A program made the position numbers and the translations under genes. A DNA stretch of 64,000 bases, taken from Candidatus Uabimicrobium amorphum. GTDB taxonomy: Bacteria > Planctomycetota > Uabimicrobiia > Uabimicrobiales > Uabimicrobiaceae. Numbering within the stretch: position 1 is the first letter of the stretch; every line of letters starts with the position of its first letter. Of the stretch, positions 7,497 to 17,295 are shown in pieces. Under the pieces are notes generated by a model. That model was not told the DNA's origin. It worked only from the letters and a program-made list of their open reading frames with translations, and did no database searches. Location: positions 558,001-622,000 of the forward strand of contig NZ_AP019860.1 of NCBI RefSeq assembly GCF_009002475.1, given 5' to 3'.

Positions 7497-8165
7497 ATGG
7501 CTGATTTCAGAGAGATCATACAAAAAAGAAAAAATAAACATAGACACATGCATCCCAATCTAAATATGGATACTCTTGTGGAAACCAATGAAAATTTGGA
7601 AGACAAAATAGAGTGTTTGTATAAGATGCTTGGTGGTGATAATAGTAGTCTAGTAATTCGAGAAAAAATTTGCGAAGAAAAACTGAATAAAGTCGTAGAA
7701 GCCATCGCGAAATTAGAACGTGCAAGAGAAGAAATTAACAATATTATCAAAGATGCACATGCTAAACTCGAAAAATCAGAAGAACGAGAAAGAGAAGCAC
7801 TACTTAAGATTCAACAACTCACATCTGAAAATGCTAAACTAAAACGGGATTTAGCTAAGGCACACGAATTTAATAGTCGATTGCTAAGAGCCACCTCGGA
7901 AGATGCTGTACAATACCAAGATGCTGAAAAATACAATGAAGGCCAGTTCTATGGAAATATTGATAGTATGAATGCAAAATCAATTGATATGGGTAATAAT
8001 GGAAGTCAAAGATTAGATAACATTGAAGAAACAGTGAAAATTCTAGCAGGAAAATTAGATAAAATTCAGGTTGCTTTGGAAAAATTATCCGATCCAATAA
8101 CAACTTCTTCCATGTTCCATGTATCGAATCCATATGAGCAAATTGAAAAGTTTTTGGAAAGCTAG
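7497..8165 (+). CDS. Coiled-coil protein, unknown function
   Basis: A soluble 222-aa protein without signal or membrane segments. The middle (about residues 55-130) is a long heptad-like helix rich in Glu, Lys and Leu (KLERAREEINNIIKDAHAKL, then EKSEEREREALLKIQQL), and the C-terminal part holds another amphipathic stretch (VKILAGKLDKIQVALEKL). AGGA lies 8 nt before the ATG. It ends one base before the stop of the convergent dtd gene. No family recognised; a scaffold or structural role is only an inference. Confidence 0.75.
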   Translation: MADFREIIQKRKNKHRHMHPNLNMDTLVETNENLEDKIECLYKMLGGDNSSLVIREKICEEKLNKVVEAIAKLERAREEINNIIKDAHAKLEKSEEREREALLKIQQLTSENAKLKRDLAKAHEFNSRLLRATSEDAVQYQDAEKYNEGQFYGNIDSMNAKSIDMGNNGSQRLDNIEETVKILAGKLDKIQVALEKLSDPITTSSMFHVSNPYEQIEKFLES

Positions 8166-8606
8166 TCAAGATTTATAGTCTAATATAAATGTTGCTGGAC
8201 CATCGTTTTCAATTGAGACAATCATCTTAGCCCCAAAACAACCGCATTCTGTTTTAACAAAAACCTTGAGCTTTTCTACGAACATCTCGTATAGAGGTTT
8301 TGCCACAAGAGGAGAAGCTGCCTTATCAAAACTAGGGCGGCGTCCCTTTTTTCCATCCGCAGCAAGTGTAAATTGACTCACCACTAGAGCTTCACCCTTT
8401 ATGTCTAACAGAGACTTATTCATTCTACCATTTTCATCGCGAAAAATACGGTATTCCATAACTTTTTGCGCGAGGTACTCGACTTCTTTCTCGCCATCTC
8501 CATCCAGAACACCCAAAAAAATAAGCATTCCTTCTTCAATGGCACCAACAACACGATTATCTACAGTGACAGAAGCTCTGTTCACTCTTTGGATTAAAGC
8601 TTTCAT
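8166..8606 (-). CDS. dtd: D-aminoacyl-tRNA deacylase (D-Tyr-tRNA deacylase)
   Basis: Hydrolyses D-aminoacyl-tRNAs, and glycine mischarged on tRNA-Ala, in the cytoplasm. The 146-aa length is standard. The two catalytic signatures are present: SQFTLAAD around residue 80 and the C-terminal NDGPATF containing the Gly-cisPro motif. The N-terminus MKALIQRVNRASVTVD is also typical. The stop lies back to back with the coiled-coil gene, leaving no room for a terminator between them. Confidence 0.95.
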   Translation of the reverse strand: MKALIQRVNRASVTVDNRVVGAIEEGMLIFLGVLDGDGEKEVEYLAQKVMEYRIFRDENGRMNKSLLDIKGEALVVSQFTLAADGKKGRRPSFDKAASPLVAKPLYEMFVEKLKVFVKTECGCFGAKMIVSIENDGPATFILDYKS

Positions 8607-8670
8607 AATGTGACTACTTCTATGATGAGTTTAAAATATGGGGAATGTTTTTTCGATGGGGAAAGCACAG

Positions 8671-8691
8671 CCTGGCTCATAAAGAGCCAGG
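8671..8691. terminator. GC-rich hairpin, possible terminator
   Basis: CCTGGCTC and GAGCCAGG form a perfect 8-bp stem with loop ATAAA. It lies just past the stop of the DUF11 lipoprotein gene (minus strand) and upstream of dtd. Neither strand has a T-run after it. Confidence 0.45.
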
Positions 8692-8711
8692 GGAAAATAA
8701 TGAGTAAACAC

Positions 8712-9830
8712 TTAATCTTTAAAGGACTTGGTTCCTTCTTGGGATTTTATTGTTTTACCAAAATCTAAGGTGCTTACTTCTATTGTATTTACTAGGTCAC
8801 CTACATCGATGACTTCAACTTCAACTTCGAAAACTATCTTTTGTCCAGGAGATAGTTTGGGGATTGTGGCGAAAGTGACAGTTTTCCCTTTTACCTCATG
8901 GCCTATATCTGCCATATTCTTTACCTGTGCGTTTACGAAAGTAGATTCCGCTGGTATTGTATCCACTAATTTTAAGTCACGAGCGTCTTTATTACCTTGA
9001 TTGGTAATTTCAATTTGGTAGATGGTGGTTGCGTCTACTTCTACAGGATCGATAGTATCGAGATGGCTTATTTTTAGACCAGCAGAGGCATCGACGGTTG
9101 TATTTTTTTCTACTTGTTTTGTCGATCCATCTAACATGGTAACTTTCGCCACGATGCGTACATCACCGGTTTCTTGACCGTTGACTGTTACGCTGAACGA
9201 ACGACTTGCAAATGGCGAGATTTCATCAATTTCCCATTTTAATTCGTTATTGTTTTGTTGAGGATTTTTTGTTGTAGAGAACAAGCTCAATTTTTTAGGC
9301 ACAGTATGTTCTACTACAATATTTTTTAGAGGGCTATCCCCTGTATTACGCACTTTTATTTCATACGTAAATAGATTGTATATGTAGTTTTTTCCAGGAA
9401 CTTTTAATTCAACACCCACAAGTGTATTTTGCTTTGCGACTGCCGCGTTTTCATCTTGGGCGGAACCACCTAATTGGCCAGTGGCGTTGTCGTCATCACC
9501 AGATGTACTACCTTCTACTGTATTGTCTTCGTCAAATGTATCACCTTGCATAGAGTCTTCAGTGACATCTCCAGTCATATTATCTGTATTTTCTTGTGAG
9601 TAGTCAGGCTGCATTTCTTCTACAGAAGAGTCAAGATTTGTTTGGTCTGCACTTTCTGAACTTTGCGTATTTTGACTATCGATAGCGACATAAGTGTAAC
9701 TTCCGCCAGGCCATCCAACACCCGCTACCCTATCTATGTCACAGCACACTTCGCGTTGTCTACACGAAACTAATAAGAATAGCATCATTGTACAAATAGT
9801 GATAGTTCGCAGCATAAGTATGTTCCTCAT
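8712..9830 (-). CDS. DUF11/conserved-repeat domain lipoprotein
   Basis: The 372-aa protein starts with a hydrophobic signal ending LLVSC, a good lipobox, so it is probably lipid-anchored outside the inner membrane. Residues about 50-130 are a low-complexity acidic linker (Asp/Glu/Ser/Thr/Asn). Two tandem Ig-like DUF11 repeats follow (about 140-250 and 255-370), with the typical YEIKVRNTGDSPLKNIVV and YQIEITNQGNKDARDLKLVD patterns. Such repeats occur in planctomycete surface proteins. It follows the zinc-ribbon gene by 6 bp in the same operon. A start at the fifth codon downstream (MLRTITI) is also possible. Confidence 0.85.
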   Translation of the reverse strand: MRNILMLRTITICTMMLFLLVSCRQREVCCDIDRVAGVGWPGGSYTYVAIDSQNTQSSESADQTNLDSSVEEMQPDYSQENTDNMTGDVTEDSMQGDTFDEDNTVEGSTSGDDDNATGQLGGSAQDENAAVAKQNTLVGVELKVPGKNYIYNLFTYEIKVRNTGDSPLKNIVVEHTVPKKLSLFSTTKNPQQNNNELKWEIDEISPFASRSFSVTVNGQETGDVRIVAKVTMLDGSTKQVEKNTTVDASAGLKISHLDTIDPVEVDATTIYQIEITNQGNKDARDLKLVDTIPAESTFVNAQVKNMADIGHEVKGKTVTFATIPKLSPGQKIVFEVEVEVIDVGDLVNTIEVSTLDFGKTIKSQEGTKSFKD

Positions 9831-9836
9831 AACTTG

Positions 9837-10451
9837 TTACAGCTCAATTGTATTGAGAGCTGGTAATATATCGTCTTGTTTTTTCTGTGGCTTCTTTTTC
9901 TGTTTCATCTCAACTAAGTCAAGGCCACACTCTGTACATTGTAATATTTCGTTTTTAGGGTTAGATGTTGTTGTTGATAGAGAGCACTTCTTACAATAGT
10001 AGGTTTTATTTAGCTGGCTCTCGAGAATAGACGAAATTTGACTCAGCGTGATATAACCTTTTTTCAACAAAATTTGCCCTATTTGAACGCGTACTCCACG
10101 TTCCGTATACTTATTTTGTTCTTCTAAAGCTTGTTCTAACTGTACTTGACTAATCAAACATTTTTCCAAAGCGATAGAACCGAAGAGTGATGCGGATTCT
10201 TTGTTGATATTCTTTGCTTCAATATCTGGATCTAACTCGCCATCGATTATCTTTTCGAGTCTTCTAATTTGGTTTTGGGTCATAAAACCTTTTTCAACTA
10301 GAATGTCGGTAAGATTTTTGTCTTTTTCAAAAAAGTCAATAATGTTGAGACACTGGGTATATTGCTTTTCTGTGATAAATTTTCCCTCTACTGCCTTCAT
10401 TCCCAGAAGTCTTTGTTTGAAGTCCAAACCTAAACTGTTATTTCCAGCCAT
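9837..10451 (-). CDS. Protein with GspE-N/MshE-N-like repeats and C-terminal zinc ribbon
   Basis: The 204-aa cytoplasmic protein contains repeated short helical segments of the type LGxILLKKGYITLSQ, seen at about residues 25-45, 45-70, 90-115 and 120-145. These resemble the N-terminal domain of GspE/PilB-type ATPases. At about 150-175 is CxxC...CxxC, fitting a zinc ribbon. The N-terminal region of the kinase at 52837 has similar helical segments (LGQYFLTKKILSPQELEFVY). The start has GGGAG 6 nt upstream. It is first in a two-gene unit with the DUF11 lipoprotein. Domain assignment by pattern only; function unknown. Confidence 0.6.
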   Translation of the reverse strand: MAGNNSLGLDFKQRLLGMKAVEGKFITEKQYTQCLNIIDFFEKDKNLTDILVEKGFMTQNQIRRLEKIIDGELDPDIEAKNINKESASLFGSIALEKCLISQVQLEQALEEQNKYTERGVRVQIGQILLKKGYITLSQISSILESQLNKTYYCKKCSLSTTTSNPKNEILQCTECGLDLVEMKQKKKPQKKQDDILPALNTIEL

Positions 10452-10879
10452 TTTTTCTCCCTATACGCATGACAAGATTCGATGTCTGTAACTACTGCTA
10501 GCTCAATTTTCTAATACATTGGCAATGAGATTTTTTTTTAGTTGACCGCCAATATATCTGTAAGCCATTATCTTAAACCTAAAATGTCAATCCCAACTAG
10601 CAACTAGGGTTGTTTAAATAAGTAATAAATTGTAATTCATTTATGAAGTTGAACAATTTAGTTTAGTAAAATGAAGCTTTTTCGTCAAGAAATTAATACG
10701 TGAGGTTGGTGAATTTTCCGAAGAAGTATGGAAAAATTTTGTTTAGCAAATTATCTAAAATTGTGTGGTCTTATAAAAATGACCACAGAGGACACAGCGA
10801 AAGAAAAAATTAACTCGTTGGTCAACTTAAACTTTCTCTGTGATCTCTGTGATTTTATCGACTTTGAATTAGTAATTCA
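10452..10879. other. Intergenic region with inverted repeats
   Basis: No convincing gene was found between the divergent-side promoter of the 10451 gene and the end of the glutamate dehydrogenase gene. It holds the stem TGTGGTC/GACCACA (10764-10787) and the imperfect pair CACAGAGGACACAG (10784-10797) with CTGTGATCTCTGTG (10838-10851), a kind of CACAGAG palindrome I recall as common in environmental bacterial genomes. A TTGACCG motif occurs near 10541. Confidence 0.6.
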
Positions 10880-13870
10880 TTACTCTGTTTCATGTAGAGC
10901 TTCTCTTGTCAGCTCTTTACGTGCATTGCGATCGAGAATTTTTGCAATGACTTCCTTACCTGGAAGATCAGAGGCCAAAATTTTATGGATGTAATCAATG
11001 ACAAGTAAGTCCTGATCGAGGTAAACATCCACCAATTCAGGTATGTTGTTATAATTGAGACTTTTGACCCAACCTAAACCCTCACGGTAGACAATATGAC
11101 TTGCTATTTGGCTGGCAAGTATGGAAAGTTGATGTTCACGTGGAATATTTTCAATAATTCGATCAGAGTACTTTTCTACAAGAATAGCAGGGCAGTGTGA
11201 TTTCAGTAAGCGATGATAACGTTCTATTTTATCAGAGTTTTCGATATCTTTGCGGATATACGCCTTTAATATGTCTGTGAGTTCATTTATTTCGACGCTG
11301 ATTTCCGCTGACAACGTGGTGAGCGGTTTCTTTTTCATTTTGTATTCGCGAAATAAAAGTTTGGATTCTTTTCGTGCTTTTTCTTCTAGAATGTCAACGA
11401 CTTCTACGACGTACTGGGCTTTAATATCCAGGAATTCCTCTTCACTTAAAATAAGGCTGGCGATAATCTCATAAGAGGAACATATCACACCACCTTTGTT
11501 TGCCGAGCTATCTTTAATGACGACAACACCCATTTCTTCTAACTTGTATCTAGCATCGTTGGTCAGGTACAAGTTTGCACCTTCAACAACGGCATTGAAT
11601 ACGGGAACATTGTTTTCATCAAGGGACATTTGCCAATTATCAATATTAATGGTGTTTGGTCTTCCTCCCGCGGGGATCAAAAGATCTGTTTTTATGCGAT
11701 TACTCACTTGGAGTTCATCGCGAATTTGTCGACCATCTATCGTATTGGCACTAACAACAAAGTTTTGTGAGTTCTTAGATAGTAAAGACGGTTTAAATTC
11801 GATAATGGATTTTGATTCATCGACAAGACGCAACAATTCTTTATGATTGAGTCCTTTCACATCATATGCGGCTCCACCGCCATCGGAAATAGCGACAATT
11901 TTTACCTGTGGGTAAGAATTAATGAGTATTTTCAGCTCATTCCCGGCAACATCTCCGTCAGGACCACCGATCATTCGTACGGTAAAAGGCTCTGTAAGAG
12001 GATCTATTTTCAAATACTCAAGACATGCTTCGACATAAACGTTGACACCATGAGAAGTAACACCATATTGTTTGTGGTTGATACCTACCCCTGGTTTGCT
12101 GGACATAAAAGCATTTGGGTATTTGTAATTACGGTTTTTAGCGCGTTGTACGATCCAGTTGATGCGATCATCGGTGACATTTTCATCTGGACCCAGGTAT
12201 ATAATTTCTTCTTTGCCGTAGTAGTCAACAATACGTGGATGTAAATTCCCTTTTTCATTGGTAATGAGTAAATCAAGTAGAGAATCAATAGCGCATTCCA
12301 CACTTTGTTTTACTTCTACTCCTGGTTGGAGTAGCAAAATACCTTTGGAACCCCCCTCGGGAATATCCTTATTTTTTAGTTGTTGTGCGCTACTAAGACC
12401 GTATACTTCGTCAAAAACGCGTGTCGATTCCAAGTCGTAGTGTTCACTATCTCGTGAACGAACCAAACGCAAGCCACCGCGAGACATATCTTCAAAGCGA
12501 ATATGGTATCCCTTATAACCGCGCCCGAAGAAAAAGAAAAATCCAAAAGGTTTTGCTTCATAAACGCTACTATCGAGAACTTCTGGGTCCATGCGAAATG
12601 CCAAACCAATACTATCTTCGATGAAGTAGTTTGTTTTGAGAATATTATCGATAAACTTCAGCGCAGCATTAAAAACGCCCTTGTCAATGAAATGCATCAA
12701 CTGTCGCATGTGTTCTTTTAGTTGGGTACGTATTCTTTTCATATCAACCGCGCGTTGATCTGAAGATGTTCCACAATGTGGACAAACATCTTTTGTCGTC
12801 GGGTTAAATTTTGTGTAAAAATAATCTGTTAACAATTCGGTGATGTTTTCATGACGTAAAAATGACTTTTTAATCACTTCATATGTGTAACGCTCTTTTT
12901 CCAATTTTGACAAAAATTGGTGAACGAACACTGCCGTGGCGCGTATTAAGTTGGCTTTGCGTACACTAAATACTTTCTCATCTACCTTTGCAAGATTGGA
13001 AAGCTCATCTTCCATAACCCATTTTACGGCCTTAATTGCTAGGCGCATTCTCTGCCACAACACGGAATCTTCGGTTATTTTGTTACCATCTTTATCTTGG
13101 CCATATGCGGTGATAAATACAACTTCTTCATTGTCATCGAGTTCAACAATATTGACATACATGCGGTTGATTTTTACATCATGAAGATGAAAAATTTTGG
13201 CCACTTGATATAAATATCCCGTTGCGGGAGGATTGATCGTACATAGAGAAATTCTCGTATATTGTTCATCGCGCTCGTTATTGAGGCTAAAGACCGTTTC
13301 GTAATCTTCAATTTCCATGAAAAATTGAATGTGCGCGTGAAGACGTGGGGTGTCATAGCGCTTTAAATATTGAGAATCTAAGCCATTGATAAATTTTTCC
13401 GCGCGTAGCTTTTTCTCTTCGGGCATATCAGATAACAACTCGCGAACTTGTGTGAGAGTTTCCGCGTTTTTGGGATCGTTTTTGTCAAGCGCAGAGGTCT
13501 CGGTAAAAAAAGTATGTACCGCTAAATAGTCTCCTTCGCGGCTAGTGTGCATTGTCGCTCCACGAATATTACTATCCGATAGAGAATTTAATGCTTCTAA
13601 AAGTTCATTTGCTTGACTACGAACACTAATGTAAGTGATTTTACTGCCGTCCGCGCTTTGTAGTGTTGCCGCAGGAACGTTTGTTTGTTTTAAGGAAAGT
13701 ACAGTGTGTAAATGCTCTATTTGCTCATCTTTTGGAGTCATTTGATAGTAGAAAGTGTGTAGAGCGCTGAAAAACCACGGGGTGATTTTTTCGATAGCTT
13801 GCATGAGGTTATTTTTTACCTGATCTGAAACTTCTTCTATCAATTTATTGTTTTTTATGTTTGTTTCCAT
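10880..13870 (-). CDS. Large NAD-type glutamate dehydrogenase (about 115-kDa class)
   Basis: Probably converts glutamate to 2-oxoglutarate and ammonia. The 996-aa chain has a long N-terminal region (about 1-440, likely ACT-like/regulatory) and a C-terminal catalytic part with the Glu/Leu/Phe/Val dehydrogenase blocks: FEDMSRGGLRLV, KDIPEGGSKGI (the lysine/GG substrate motif), GGPDGDVAGNEL as dinucleotide site, DLLIPAGGRPNTI, VEGANLYLT and SSANKGGVICSS. Length sits between the 50-kDa and 180-kDa GDH types, consistent with the 115-kDa class known from fungi and some bacteria. It is monocistronic here, with AGGA about 10 nt upstream of the ATG. Coenzyme specificity cannot be read from sequence. 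Confidence 0.85.
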   Translation of the reverse strand: METNIKNNKLIEEVSDQVKNNLMQAIEKITPWFFSALHTFYYQMTPKDEQIEHLHTVLSLKQTNVPAATLQSADGSKITYISVRSQANELLEALNSLSDSNIRGATMHTSREGDYLAVHTFFTETSALDKNDPKNAETLTQVRELLSDMPEEKKLRAEKFINGLDSQYLKRYDTPRLHAHIQFFMEIEDYETVFSLNNERDEQYTRISLCTINPPATGYLYQVAKIFHLHDVKINRMYVNIVELDDNEEVVFITAYGQDKDGNKITEDSVLWQRMRLAIKAVKWVMEDELSNLAKVDEKVFSVRKANLIRATAVFVHQFLSKLEKERYTYEVIKKSFLRHENITELLTDYFYTKFNPTTKDVCPHCGTSSDQRAVDMKRIRTQLKEHMRQLMHFIDKGVFNAALKFIDNILKTNYFIEDSIGLAFRMDPEVLDSSVYEAKPFGFFFFFGRGYKGYHIRFEDMSRGGLRLVRSRDSEHYDLESTRVFDEVYGLSSAQQLKNKDIPEGGSKGILLLQPGVEVKQSVECAIDSLLDLLITNEKGNLHPRIVDYYGKEEIIYLGPDENVTDDRINWIVQRAKNRNYKYPNAFMSSKPGVGINHKQYGVTSHGVNVYVEACLEYLKIDPLTEPFTVRMIGGPDGDVAGNELKILINSYPQVKIVAISDGGGAAYDVKGLNHKELLRLVDESKSIIEFKPSLLSKNSQNFVVSANTIDGRQIRDELQVSNRIKTDLLIPAGGRPNTINIDNWQMSLDENNVPVFNAVVEGANLYLTNDARYKLEEMGVVVIKDSSANKGGVICSSYEIIASLILSEEEFLDIKAQYVVEVVDILEEKARKESKLLFREYKMKKKPLTTLSAEISVEINELTDILKAYIRKDIENSDKIERYHRLLKSHCPAILVEKYSDRIIENIPREHQLSILASQIASHIVYREGLGWVKSLNYNNIPELVDVYLDQDLLVIDYIHKILASDLPGKEVIAKILDRNARKELTREALHETE

Positions 13871-14084
13871 AGTATTTCTGTCCTAAAATATCAGTTTTAG
13901 GGCGCATCCTCAATTTAGGTGTTTGCCAGCGAAGCTTTATTTTCGATTAACAAGCAGTTGTGGCGTTTTCTATATTTTCGTGAATGCCGCTTGGATATGC
14001 AAATTTAGCCAATGCTTCATCTGATCAAAAGTCAATTGAGATCCCCTGTTTTGTTTATTTTTTTTGAGTTTATTGAGGTCTATC

Positions 14085-16844
14085 ATGGTTACAAGGGGAA
14101 TACAATTACCAATACCCAGTGCATCGAAGGTAGTGTACCAAATTCTACAAAAAAGTTATACTAATTTCCCAAATGCATTTTCGGAATATCACCTACCTGA
14201 AAATACAAAATTGTTTGCCAAAAACTATGTCGAACATCTATCGCAATTCGAAATACATCGCGCCACATCCGACGACAGGCAAAGTATCGCTCAATTCGTC
14301 TTAGACGACATGTTCCACAACTTTTTATTTATAGATGGGGAGCGTAGTGTACCCTTCGCTTCCTATATGGAAGAGGAAGCTCAATCTATGCCATTGTCGG
14401 TCGTGAACTATCCGTGGATGAAGGATAGTAAAGGCTACAAGTTAACTATTTCCCACGAGGGAAAAGTCTATAACAATAAACAATCTCTATTACAATTTGC
14501 TGAAAACTTAATAGGTCAAAGAACAATAAGCAGCGAAGCAATTACTGCTCTAAAATCCATTACCGAATATGCATATGCCGAAAACGATGGTTATATTGAT
14601 TTACGCGGTCAAAAATTTGTTCTCCTCGGAGGAACAGCAGAACTAACGCCAATATATGCTTTACTACAAGCAGGTGCAGAAGTCTTAACCACACACACCA
14701 AGAATGTGAAAAATCTCATTGACACTGCAGGAGAATTTTGCGGATCATTGCACTATGCAACACAGGGAATGAATTTACTGACGCAACCTAAAGAAATAGC
14801 GCAAACCATACGTGAGTTTGCCGGGGAAGATAAAATACATTTAGTGACATTGGCCTATCGCGGTGGTAAAGGACAAGAGCTTCGTTTAGCTGTCGCCCAG
14901 GACGGTATTATACGTAAGTTGTGTAAGCAACTCGCTTCGATTTGTTGTTATGTTTCTCCTTCAGTGATTGCCGAAATCTCGCCACAAACCGCAGAAGATG
15001 CATTGCAAATATACAATAAGCCTTTGCCAACGACGAGTAAACTGCTACGCAAAACGACAAAAAGGAGGTGGTATGGTCCTTCGATTGCGCAAAAAGATTC
15101 GCGCTATTGGGCAAAAACAATCTGTAACTTTCAAGGCTGTAGTTATGCGGCCTCGAATCTATTTGGCAAATACTATTTAGCGGAGGTGTACTGCAATGAC
15201 GACACCAAAATGTCCGCAAATGTCGGTGGTATAACCGCTACGTCGTCTATGGATACTCCTCTTCTACGCGCTGCTTTTCGTGAAGCGAAGCGCTTTTTTA
15301 TCGACATCTTCGAGAGCGACGAAACACGCGAATTAATGCAGGCAATGCTGCTGTATGACTTGCTTTGTACAAAAAACAACGACGCTTTTTTTCGCAAACA
15401 AATTCATGGTGGGGCGTTCACAACGCCATGGATACTAAGTGGTTGTGTCGAAGAGGCAGCAATACGTGGTAACTTAAAACGCTTTATCATGCCCAACAAC
15501 CCCGTGCGTTTTTATCGCAAACTCCTACGCCAAGGTGTAAAATCACAAATAATAAGAACAAAGTCGGCAACAGTGTTTGAAAAAATTGTGAGTGGTCTAG
15601 ATGGAACGCTTGCGCAGGCGTTTGTGGGTGGAAAATCGAATTTGCCAGCGATGTATCTATTTTTAGGTAACACATCGATGATTCCCAAAAATGCGGCGCG
15701 TTTACAACCGCTGCTTGCAAAAATGCATCGACTACCTGTGATGGGCAAATGGCTCTATGACAAGAATCGCAAGAAAAAAATATACGGTAACTTACTAACG
15801 AATATGTTGTGGCCACACTACAAAAAAAATGACCGGTTAGTGGTAAGTACGAACAGTAATGGCGAATTGACTAGCGTTCGTATTTATAAGCGTAATCTTC
15901 AAGATGTCGAAATTTTCGTAGATGAAAACGGTTACATAAAGCAGACGATGTACTTTGGACGCTCGTTAGTGGACGGCAGTAATTGTCTCAGCATGCTCTA
16001 TAAATACAATCCCAAAAAGGGCGAATTGCGCACGACAGGTCCCACTTCCGTAAATACATCTGTGGTGGAAGAAGACACCAAAATTTCATTGCAACCGCTA
16101 CATTTAACACCCGAAAAGTTTTCTCTGTTCGAACGATTATGCAAAGGGAAACCGCAGAATAGCGTTACCTTTCCGGTAAATAGCGGTTTTTTAGAAGAGT
16201 GTTTGAAGCTACTACAAAATCCTCAATGGCAAGTGGATTTTACGCGCGTAACGGTGTATGGCGTTTCTTTTTATCAAAAAAGTGATTTTGTTGTCGAAGA
16301 AGGGCAAACTCTACAGGCTACGGTAACGCCAACAAAGATTGTGCAAACAGACAAAGGGCAAATATTTACCTCACAAGTGGACATTTCTCATGAAGGTAAC
16401 ATCATCAATCAGGCGGACATATCAGTGCTGGTAAGGGGAAACACTAGCGAATTACCTATCGAAAAAATTCCACGTTTGGAATACCGTGATTTACAGGGGG
16501 AGCGTGTTGATTTACTAACGATGAATGATGCCGAATTGGTAGACTTTGCTTTACTCAACGGTGATTACAATCCTTTGCACCAAATCGATGGTGTGGCGCA
16601 TGTGGTCGGTTTTAAAAGACGTATCAATCCGGGATTGGGCCTCTTATGTGAAATAGAAGGAAAATTGCGCGATTGTTTAGAGGGCAACATAAAAGAACTC
16701 ACCGGAGTGATTGTGCGACCTGCGTATCCAGGAGAGACATACTCGCTGGAGTTTAAAGAACAAGGGGGAGGTCGTTATCTTTATCAGTTGCTACAATCAA
16801 AAACAAACAAGGTGTTGATCGACGGTAGTTTTGTTGTTGGTTAA
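14085..16844 (+). CDS. Large Rossmann/MaoC-like hydratase fusion protein
   Basis: The 919-aa protein combines two recognisable parts. Around residue 180 is a Rossmann-like nucleotide site, FVLLGGTAELTPIYALL, of the type in fungal-FAS/SDR-like ketoreductase regions. The last about 110 residues are a MaoC-like hot-dog domain with the catalytic motif NGDYNPLHQID, which hydrates or dehydrates acyl thioesters. The centre (about 330-780) matches nothing I recognise. ATG 14085 is preferred over TTG 14064 because GAGG lies 8 nt upstream. The stop codon is the first base triplet of a 58-bp tandem repeat array. A role in fatty-acid or polyketide-like metabolism is an inference. Confidence 0.65.
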   Translation: MVTRGIQLPIPSASKVVYQILQKSYTNFPNAFSEYHLPENTKLFAKNYVEHLSQFEIHRATSDDRQSIAQFVLDDMFHNFLFIDGERSVPFASYMEEEAQSMPLSVVNYPWMKDSKGYKLTISHEGKVYNNKQSLLQFAENLIGQRTISSEAITALKSITEYAYAENDGYIDLRGQKFVLLGGTAELTPIYALLQAGAEVLTTHTKNVKNLIDTAGEFCGSLHYATQGMNLLTQPKEIAQTIREFAGEDKIHLVTLAYRGGKGQELRLAVAQDGIIRKLCKQLASICCYVSPSVIAEISPQTAEDALQIYNKPLPTTSKLLRKTTKRRWYGPSIAQKDSRYWAKTICNFQGCSYAASNLFGKYYLAEVYCNDDTKMSANVGGITATSSMDTPLLRAAFREAKRFFIDIFESDETRELMQAMLLYDLLCTKNNDAFFRKQIHGGAFTTPWILSGCVEEAAIRGNLKRFIMPNNPVRFYRKLLRQGVKSQIIRTKSATVFEKIVSGLDGTLAQAFVGGKSNLPAMYLFLGNTSMIPKNAARLQPLLAKMHRLPVMGKWLYDKNRKKKIYGNLLTNMLWPHYKKNDRLVVSTNSNGELTSVRIYKRNLQDVEIFVDENGYIKQTMYFGRSLVDGSNCLSMLYKYNPKKGELRTTGPTSVNTSVVEEDTKISLQPLHLTPEKFSLFERLCKGKPQNSVTFPVNSGFLEECLKLLQNPQWQVDFTRVTVYGVSFYQKSDFVVEEGQTLQATVTPTKIVQTDKGQIFTSQVDISHEGNIINQADISVLVRGNTSELPIEKIPRLEYRDLQGERVDLLTMNDAELVDFALLNGDYNPLHQIDGVAHVVGFKRRINPGLGLLCEIEGKLRDCLEGNIKELTGVIVRPAYPGETYSLEFKEQGGGRYLYQLLQSKTNKVLIDGSFVVG

Positions 16845-17015
16845 GAAAAGAGATTCGTTTGGTGATTGGTGCCCTCACCATCGACTTGTAGCTTTCAGCT
16901 AAGAAAAGAGATTCGTTTCCAGATTGGTGCCCTCACCATCAATTTGTAGATTTCAGCTAAGAAAAGAGATTCGTTTCCGGATTGGTGCCCTCACCATCGA
17001 CTTGTAGATTTCAGC
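16842..17015 (+). repeat. Three 58-bp tandem repeats beginning at a stop codon
   Basis: The unit, starting TAAGAAAAGAGATTCGTTT and ending in ATTTCAGC, occurs at 16842-16899, 16900-16957 and 16958-17015 with a few substitutions. Each contains GATTGGTGCCCTCACCATC. The first TAA is the stop codon of the MaoC-like gene, so the repeat boundary coincides with the end of the coding sequence. No spacers, so not a CRISPR. Confidence 0.92.
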
Positions 17016-17255
17016 TTCGCTGAAAGCAACAAGCCTCATGCCTCTCCCACGGGAGAGGCGTAACGCGTCTTAATTTGTTCTCATTGATTTACTTTGTAAC
17101 CGATTTAAAAAAATTTGAAATCATTCTTTTGTCGCGCAAATCAAGTGAATTTAGTTTTTACCAAAAGAGAAGCATTACACCTCTCCCTGTGGGAGAGGTA
17201 TGAGAATAAGAGGTTTCAGCTACGCTGAAACTCTCTATTCGATGGTGAGGGCATC
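16984..17255. repeat. Long inverted intergenic repeat module B
   Basis: The outer arms GGTGCCCTCACCATCG (16984-16999) and CGATGGTGAGGGCATC (17240-17255) are nearly perfectly complementary. Inside are the hairpins TTTCAGC-TTC-GCTGAAA (17009-17025), CCTCTCCC-AC-GGGAGAGG (17041-17058), CCTCTCCC-TGT-GGGAGAGG (17180-17198) and GTTTCAGC-TAC-GCTGAAAC (17213-17231), in mirrored order. The region up to 17295 holds no gene. Confidence 0.85.
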
Positions 17256-17295
17256 GCACACCAAATGAATACCTCTAAACTGGGAATAAAAAACA

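Noticed and set aside
10728..10994. 88-codon frame before and inside the glutamate dehydrogenase end
   Set aside because: It overlaps the real gene on the other strand, spans the palindromic repeat and has no family similarity.
16842..17015. CRISPR array
   Set aside because: The 58-bp units are contiguous without variable spacers, and no cas genes are in the window. The same holds for the 100-bp units at 52991.
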